Below the pieces are notes generated by a model. It saw nothing but the letters and a program-made list of their open reading frames with translations, was not told the DNA's origin and did no database searches. DNA of 64,000 bases from Molossus alvarezi (lineage: Eukaryota > Chordata > Mammalia > Chiroptera > Molossidae), in the NCBI GenBank assembly GCA_037176705.1, contig CM073885.1:87390001-87454000 (forward strand). The letters are read 5' to 3'. The position numbers and the translations under genes are program-made. Positions 58,166 to 64,000 of the stretch are shown here, piece after piece (positions within the stretch are counted from its first letter, which is position 1; each line of letters begins with the position of its first letter).

Positions 58166-58177
58166 AAAAGTGCAATA

Positions 58178-58414
58178 CTGCCCTGGCCGGTTTGGCTCAG
58201 TGGTTAGAGCATCGGCCTGCGGTCCAGAGAGACCCAGGTTCGGTTTCCACTAAGGGCGTGTACCTTTGTTGCAGTTTGTCCCGACCCTGGTTGGGTCGTG
58301 TGGGTGGCAACCATTTGATGTGTCCCTTTCACATCGATGTTTCTCTCTCTCTCTCTTCATCCCACTCTATCTGAACAAAATATCGAAAAATGTCCTCAGG
58401 TGAGAATAAAAAAA
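58178..58414 (+). mobile_element. VES-type SINE, long subfamily
   Basis: GCCCTGGCCGGTTTGGCTCAG head, box A TGGCTCAGTGG, box B-like GGTTCGGTTTCC (one extra T), TGTCCTCAGGTGAGAAT hairpin tail. Perfect target duplication AAAAGTGCAATA at 58166-58177 and 58415-58426. Confidence 0.96.
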
Positions 58415-58426
58415 AAAAGTGCAATA

Positions 58427-59984
58427 TTTACCCAAATAATTCTTCCTAGTGTTATCCATTCATTATGATGAAATGAACAGAACAGTATTCTGGGGCCCTG
58501 GGTGAACCAGCGCTGTGACCAACGGCATGGCATTTGAGGTCTGTGGCTCTTTCTTTAATCACATGTAAAGTGCAAATGCTGGACCAGTCATTACATTCAG
58601 TGACTGTGGAACAAGCCTTTGTTTGACACACAGAATCAGTAATATGCACTGATGTCCCTTCTCTGCATAATGTGCTCCACTCGGAACAGGCTGTGGGACA
58701 CAGCCACACGTGGACAGCTGATGAGCGACCTACAAGTTCTCCAACCTCCCCTATTCGAAGGGACCCTCAAGAATGGAATGAACAGTTATTATAAGTCAAG
58801 GAGTCAGGGTTAGATTTCTGCATTCTTTGAATCAAAGCATCTCACTTTCAAATGGCTTTTAAAATACTAAGGCAGGGATCTTACAACGCTGAGATAGTAC
58901 AAATCAGAGCTGTCTGAATATATGCTGGTAGCATCCATTCAGACAGGCTGAAATAACAGTAATGAAGCTGAATCTCCCCTCCCCCAGCTGCAGTCCCACC
59001 AGCCGATCCCCCTTTCAGTCCTGCTCCAGGCTAGCAGTTGAGCAGACTAGTTAAAAGACAATTAGTCCAATTTCACATTCTCTAGCAGCCGAAAAATTTC
59101 ATGTTATTTCAGTCACAGTGGATGGATGCCAAGTTCACTGGAAGCAGCCCTGCTGATTTATCCAGTCCATTTTAATACTTTAGAAATACTGTTAAAACAT
59201 GGCTGTCCTAATTACACAGGGATCAACGCACACTGTCCCTCTCACCCAGGAGTCTCCCAGAAGGGCTACAATCAGCTGCATTCCCCTTAATTTCTCCATG
59301 CAATTCCAACTAATTTCATCCTGGTACAGAGCAGTCAGACAACTCCCATGCCTCTGCGGTTTTAATCGATTAGCTGAATGTCTCTATAATGCATCACCAG
59401 CTGCCAGGCACAGAACTGGACGCTTTGCAAGCATTTCAGCTAAAAGACAGTTTAATTACTACACCAGCCTCTCAAAGGCATAGGCACAAAGCCTTGGGAG
59501 CAAATTATTAAAATATTTGGTGTCAACAAGCCACTTTATAACTGAGCAAACAATGACAACCCAAAAGATGGAAACAAGAAGAAAGTCGGTTTTTACATTG
59601 TGAGTGAGCTTTTTATGGACTCTAATGTATTCAAGCAAATGGACTGGCTTCGGTGTCCCTGTTTCTATAAGGATTGTGTTTCCTGGCGGTTCTTTGGGGG
59701 AATATATGGACATTTGGGACTGAGACAGGCTTGGAACGCCATGCTTCCAGGGAAAAGAAAGGACTGAGGTAGCATTTGCAACAAATGAGACAAGTGAATC
59801 ATAAGTTTGATCACCCTACACTCACCATTGATTAAAACAATTAATTCTGGTCTCCGACATTCCTCAACTGTCAAAGCTTATACAAGCAAACGTAAAGGAC
59901 CTGTGATCCAAGCACAGTGCTAGATAAATATAAGTAGTAGTAAAGCTAGAGAACATCTAAAAGATATTTAAGTTAATCATTTTG
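58427..59984. other. No gene; candidate conserved non-coding block at 59,040-59,480
   Basis: No assignable repeat. The sub-block 59040-59480 is balanced in composition and free of low-complexity DNA. It is dense in plausible transcription-factor words (ATCGATTAG at about 59368, TAATTACA at about 59208, repeated ATTTCA/AATTTC). A 94-codon open frame crosses it (59199-59483) without recognised motifs. Confidence 0.35.
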
Positions 59985-59996
59985 GTATGCTGTGTT

Positions 59997-60200
59997 CTTC
60001 TTAAATATGTTTTTATTGAACTCAGAGAAATGAAGGGAGAGAAAGAGAGAGAGAGAGAAACATGGATAATCGGCTGCCTCCTATACACCCCTTTAGGGAT
60101 CGAGCCTGAAACCGGAGCCTATGCCATGACCAGGAATCTAACAGGCAACCTCCTGGTGCACGGGACGATGCTCTCGCACCTGAGCCACACCGGCTGGGCA
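59997..60200 (-). mobile_element. VES-type SINE, diverged
   Basis: Head at the right end (GCCCAGCCGGTGTGGCTCAG on the minus strand) and GA-rich stretch at 60030-60060. Target duplication GTATGMTGTGTT (one mismatch) at 59985-59996 and 60201-60212. Confidence 0.92.
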
Positions 60201-60212
60201 GTATGATGTGTT

Positions 60213-60999
60213 TACGACAAAGAAACCAGAAAAATTGTGGCAAAAGGAAAAAAGTGTCCTTCAGCATGACTTAACTGTTGTTTACATGGAACTATGCCAA
60301 AACAGGCAAACAAAATAGAAAAATGTATTTATAAAAATCTATTTCAAAAGCCTCTGTCACAGAACACTCTAAACAGGAGAGTTAATAGACTTCCAAAGGC
60401 TACCCCCCACCCCAGGCCCCATGACAAGATGCGGCGGTCAGTCTTTGCTTCATTTGCTATCTTTCCTTAAAGAGTCTGTACTTAAGTCTAGAAACAGAAA
60501 GGAGGTGACTGCCGCCCCCCAAAAGTGGTCCTCAAAACACCCTCAGACAAGAAAAGTACCCAGTTTGATTATCAAAAGGACAGTAAAAACATCAAATGAC
60601 TCCTTAATAGAAGTATAAATCCAGTTATAGGCAAAAGTCAATAACTTGTTTTAAAAAGAATTTGGTATATATAAGAAATAATAGTTTCATATTAAGCTTT
60701 GGTATGTTACTTTCACTTCTTATACATTCTTTTTGATTGAAACTGTACTAGAGGCACATTTAAGATGAGTTATGATGGGCAGAGTGTCTTCTGGCATAAT
60801 TCACTGAAATGAGTGGCTGTCCCCGACCGAAGAAAGGGACCAGCTATGTCATAATAATTATCTTTTATAGTTTAAAGCATCAGCAATCTCCATTTTGTAT
60901 TTTATCAAAATTTCCCTATTTTCCCCATGATTTTTCCTTTTTCTCTCTCCCCCCCCCCCCACGGCATGATATTGACCAACCAGTAAGACCTCCTGCAGT
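60213..60999. other. No recognisable feature
   Basis: Unassigned AT-rich sequence; a C12 homopolymer lies at 60949-60960. Confidence 0.45.
60949..60960. repeat. C12 homopolymer
   Basis: Twelve consecutive C after a CT-rich run. Confidence 0.85.
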
Positions 61000-61215
61000 T
61001 GCTCAATGCTTTCAAACGCTTTCCTCTACATGATATCACATGACCCACACAATAAGCTACTGGGATCAGTGGAGTAGACTTTACCGTTTCCATTCACATA
61101 GGAGGAAACAGAGACTCAGAGAAATTCACAGACTCTCAGAATCTCACAGTGGTAAAACCATGACCAAAAGCCAGGTTGTCCGATGCCCCCAATAAGCTCT
61201 TTCCACTATATTCAC
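61000..61215 (-). mobile_element. MIR SINE
   Basis: 'catgatatcacatgacccacacaataagctactgggatcag', 'catttcacataggaggaaacagagactcagagaaattc' like order and 'catgaccaaaagccaggttgtccgatgcc' match reversed MIR. Confidence 0.8.
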
Positions 61216-61237
61216 TGCTATTAAAAAATCTTAAGAC

Positions 61238-61395
61238 TAGCTCCGGCCCGGTGGCTCAGGTGGCTGGGGCATCATTCCGTACACCAAAATGTTTTCAGTT
61301 CGATCCCCGGTCGGGGCATGTACAGGAGGCAACCTATTGATGTTTCTGTTTCTCGCTCTCTCTCAATCTTCCTATTGTTTCAATAAACTGATTTT
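61238..61395 (+). mobile_element. Short VES-type SINE subtype
   Basis: Head CTCCGGCCCGGTGGCTCAGG, box B GTTCGATCCCC, shortened middle and CAATAAACTG tail. Same subtype as 9233-9429. No clear target duplication, so the ends are approximate. Confidence 0.85.
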
Positions 61396-62035
61396 CTGAA
61401 CATTAATCTTTTCCAGTGTTCTTATTAGTTGCATGACTATACAATCTATCACTTAAAGTGAGACACTTTTGAGAGTGAAAGGGGTGTGTGGATGACTACA
61501 CTGGAATGAATAGTTAAAACAGGTACAGACCCCAGGTAAATGGCACATACGGCTGTGACACTTACTGTCGGTAATGTACCACCACGAATGTGCTCCTCAG
61601 AGAGAAGCCTTGATCTGTGATGAGGCTCTAACCTAGCACTCAAGAATGGCGAGGGAGCAGGTTTAGCTACACAACGTCAAGCTGCAGAGCCTCTGACATT
61701 TGGTTTTCATTCATTCATGGTACAGCATTATCAACTGGTGTTCCTCACCCAATGCATCTTTGGGTCTCCTAGGCATTTCCGTTTGAGTTTCTCACTCTAA
61801 TGATTAGCTCAGTGTTTTAACAGGTCAAAAACAGCTCAATGTTGGCAAGTTCACAGAGTTCAACCTGACACTTGGAGCATCTCTACCATTTCATTTCCAG
61901 AGTAGGATGCTTTGTATTCTGATGCTATGATGCTACATCAAGCAAAATCCCAACTATTCCTTTTTCTGAATTCTTCCTTCCACCCATTCTTTTCTCGATG
62001 GCCTATCTGCTCAGAATCATACAAAAAAGCCCTCT
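61396..62035. other. No recognisable feature
   Basis: Unassigned sequence without open frames of note. Confidence 0.45.
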
Positions 62036-62039
62036 GTGA

Positions 62040-62215
62040 CTGCGCTTCTCAAACTTCAGTGTGCAGAGCGCCCCTCTCAGGATCTTGTTAAAATTACAGA
62101 ACTCGATTCACAAGATGGGGGAGGGGGAGGCTGAGATTCTGCATTTCTAACAAGCTCCCAGGTGACACCAGTGCAGCGGTGCAGGGGCCACATGTTGAGA
62201 AGCAAGGCTCTGTAC
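62040..62215 (+). mobile_element. MER5A-like non-autonomous hAT element
   Basis: 'cttctcaaacttcagtgtgcagag', 'ggatcttgttaaaattacaga', 'ctgagattctgcatttctaacaagctcccaggtgacacc', 'gccacatgttgagaagc' is the MER5A layout with its inverted ends (tctcaaact / tgttgagaa). Confidence 0.85.
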
Positions 62216-62221
62216 TGAACT

Positions 62222-62450
62222 GCTCTGGCAGATGTAAGTTTTATTACCAGCTTCCTCAGTTATTAGCTGATCAGTCTGGGCAAATTATTCAACTCCTTTG
62301 AACCTCAGTTCTCATATATATATAAAACGAGACCTGTCTCGTTGGGTTGTTTTGAGTATTAAATGAGATGATGTGTTCAAAAAGGATTAGCACGATGCCT
62401 GGCACATTATTAAAATAGACAATATGAAATAGTCGCTATTATTATTATTG
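62222..62450 (+). mobile_element. MIR SINE
   Basis: 'tcagtctgggcaaattattcaactcctttgaacctcagttctcat', 'gggttgttttgagtattaaatgagatgatgtg', 'agcacgatgcctggcaca' is MIR core to 3' end. Confidence 0.9.
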
Positions 62451-62504
62451 TTTAACGAACACAAAGCAAAGAGTATCTCTGCCCTCAGGAGGTATATTTC
62501 ACAA

Positions 62505-62675
62505 CGTAATTCCTCATGTATGGTCTTGGGACTACCAGCATCTGATAGCCTAGGAAACTGTTAGAAACGCAAATTCTCAGGACAAAACCAGACCTACAGA
62601 ATCAGCTGCCCCGAGTGTGGGGCCCAGCAAGCTGGGTTCAATAAGCTCTCTGGTAGGTTTGGATGATGGGTGAAT
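62505..62675 (+). mobile_element. MER5A/related hAT remnant
   Basis: 'cctcatgtatggtcttgggactaccagcatctgatagcc', 'aactgttagaaacgcaaattctcagg', 'gacctacagaatcagctgcc', 'gggcccagcaagctgggttcaataagc' resemble the Charlie/MER5A group. Confidence 0.65.
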
Positions 62676-63180
62676 GAGAGAAGCACTGATCTTTTACTTC
62701 GGAATAAGTTTCTTAACTTCGAAGTACTGACAGCATCGTTGTTTCGTAGGTTTGTCCCCATTTAACTCTGATTTCCGTGATCCTTTTCATCTTCAAGATG
62801 AAACCCTATCCTCCCGTGCTCATTTAACTCATACACACACTTGCATTAAAACGTGACATAAAGCTTCTGTGTAGTTTTTAAGATAAAAGCATTTACTTCA
62901 AAATGAGGTGTGGAGTATTGGAGTTGAGTGTCACTGAATCTAGGACGCTTTAATTTCAAAACTGTGTCCTCTCCCTCCGCCGAGGCTCAGCTTTGCACGG
63001 TGCTCAACCTTTAAGTGGTCAGAAAGGGAGCGAGTGCTGCTAACTCAGGCCGTAGTGTCAAATCCAGGTGAGCTGGAAGCATTGTTAGTGTTTTTCATAT
63101 CTAACATAATTTTCATATTTTTATACTTTTTGTATCATCTTTCTTTCTCTTCCCCGCCCCCATCCTTTGCGATACGTTCT
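62676..63180. other. No recognisable feature
   Basis: Unassigned sequence. Confidence 0.4.
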
Positions 63181-63184
63181 CATT

Positions 63185-64000
63185 TGGCCTCCAGGACTTA
63201 CAAGGTCTTGATTTTCCTGTCAAATCACTGGCTGAGTCCTCTCAAAGCCCGAGGCTGGATGCTCACCTTGTTTGACCTACAAATATTGGCGGATGCTAGG
63301 GCTCCCTCCCCAGAAGTCTTCCTTCTCTGTCTACACTATACCTAGGTTACCTCCCCCAGCTCTCCAGCTCTAAGGACCACATACACACTAATGACTCCAA
63401 ATGCATATCTCCAGGCCCAACCACCTTCCTAACTGTAACTCACATCCAACTGCCTTGACCTGACAGCTCCTTCTTCCATTAACTTATGCAAAACTGAACT
63501 CTGAATGCCCCCTGCTCCAAACCCACGGGTTACCTTAGGAACCCTCCTTCCCCCTGCTGTTGGTAAACAACCACTGCTCATCCAGGAGCTCAGGAAACAG
63601 CTTTGAAGCTAGCCCTACTGCCTCTCTCTCTCTCTCAAATCCACATCAACAGAGTATGCTGGGCTTAACCTTCCAAATACATCCTGAAGGTGATTACTCC
63701 TCTCCTCCTCCCACACAGGCTAGTGGAGACCACCTGTCCCCCTCCCCCGGAGCTGGGCAGTAAATAGTCTCCTGAACTAGTCTTGTCTTCAGCCTTGACC
63801 CTACCTAGTACAGTGTCCACGCAGCAACTAGACTAATACATTTTATAACTCAGATCATGCCTATCCCATCATCTCAAAACCCCCCGCGGCCTCCTTTCTT
63901 CTTAGATAAAATCCAAAACCTGTGTCTGGCTTTGGCAACAGCTCAAACCCTGTCTCCTACCACCCACCCCTTCCTTATGTGGTTCAAGTGCCACCAACCT
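63185..64000 (+). mobile_element. L2 LINE with reverse-transcriptase remnant, runs off the window
   Basis: 'cacactaatgactccaaatgcatatctccaggccc' is the decayed form of the L2 reverse transcriptase YADD box region (YADDSQIYIS in intact L2). It is followed in order by 'catccaactgccttgacc', 'caaaactgaactctgaat', 'aaatacatcctgaagg', 'agatcatgcctatcccatcatctcaaaacccccc' and 'gataaaatccaaaacctgtgtctggc'. The ORF is ruined. Confidence 0.7.

Overview
The window is nuclear DNA from a mammal, most likely a bat of the Yangochiroptera. It holds at least 18 copies of the tRNA-derived VES-type SINE family typical of microbats (about 200-265 bp, box A/box B pol III promoter, CT-rich 3' part, A-rich tail). 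Around these lie the usual older placental repeats: MIR, L2, L1M, MLT1-type MaLR LTRs, and MER20 and MER5A hAT elements. The family of bat is not fixed. I saw no Helitron and no young cut-and-paste transposon, which is mild evidence against a vespertilionid such as Myotis.

I find no host protein-coding exon, tRNA, rRNA or other RNA gene. Almost every open frame is short and lies in a repeat or is the antisense of one. The window reads as intergenic or deep intronic. The only intact coding sequence belongs to a retrotransposon: a 310-residue LINE-1 ORF1 protein inside a complete 'half-L1' (HAL1-type) element at 24,223-26,383. That element has a perfect 16-bp target-site duplication, a YY1-like promoter site at its 5' end and no ORF2. 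A second, older HAL1-type copy at 46,073-48,842 has a broken ORF1, a longer 5' region and a different 3' end.

Layout: 0-3.7 kb, an old L1 split by an LTR and a possible MITE, then a GC-rich block I cannot identify and a short L1/HAL1 tail. 6-21 kb, the SINE-dense part: eleven SINEs, a young 5'-truncated L1 on the minus strand, L1M and MaLR remnants, and MIR and L2 pieces. Two places in it carry two SINEs at the same target site. 24-26 kb, the intact HAL1. 28-31 kb, L2, an L1 tail and one SINE. 31.4-40 kb, no SINEs, AT-rich and repeat-poor; it holds one L1 tail and one mariner-type MITE and is the best candidate block for conserved non-coding regulatory DNA. 40-46 kb, three SINEs, L2 and MIR. 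46-49 kb, the older HAL1. 49-58 kb, again SINE-free with a few MIR/L2 pieces. 58-64 kb, three SINEs, MER5A, MIR and an L2 reverse-transcriptase remnant that runs off the window end.

Functionally, the young L1 fragments supply the model of the machinery that would move the SINEs and HAL1 in trans. The intact HAL1 and the L1 fragments share a similar G-rich 3' UTR, which is what trans-mobilisation would lead one to expect. Family names rest on recall of consensus sequences, not on a database search.
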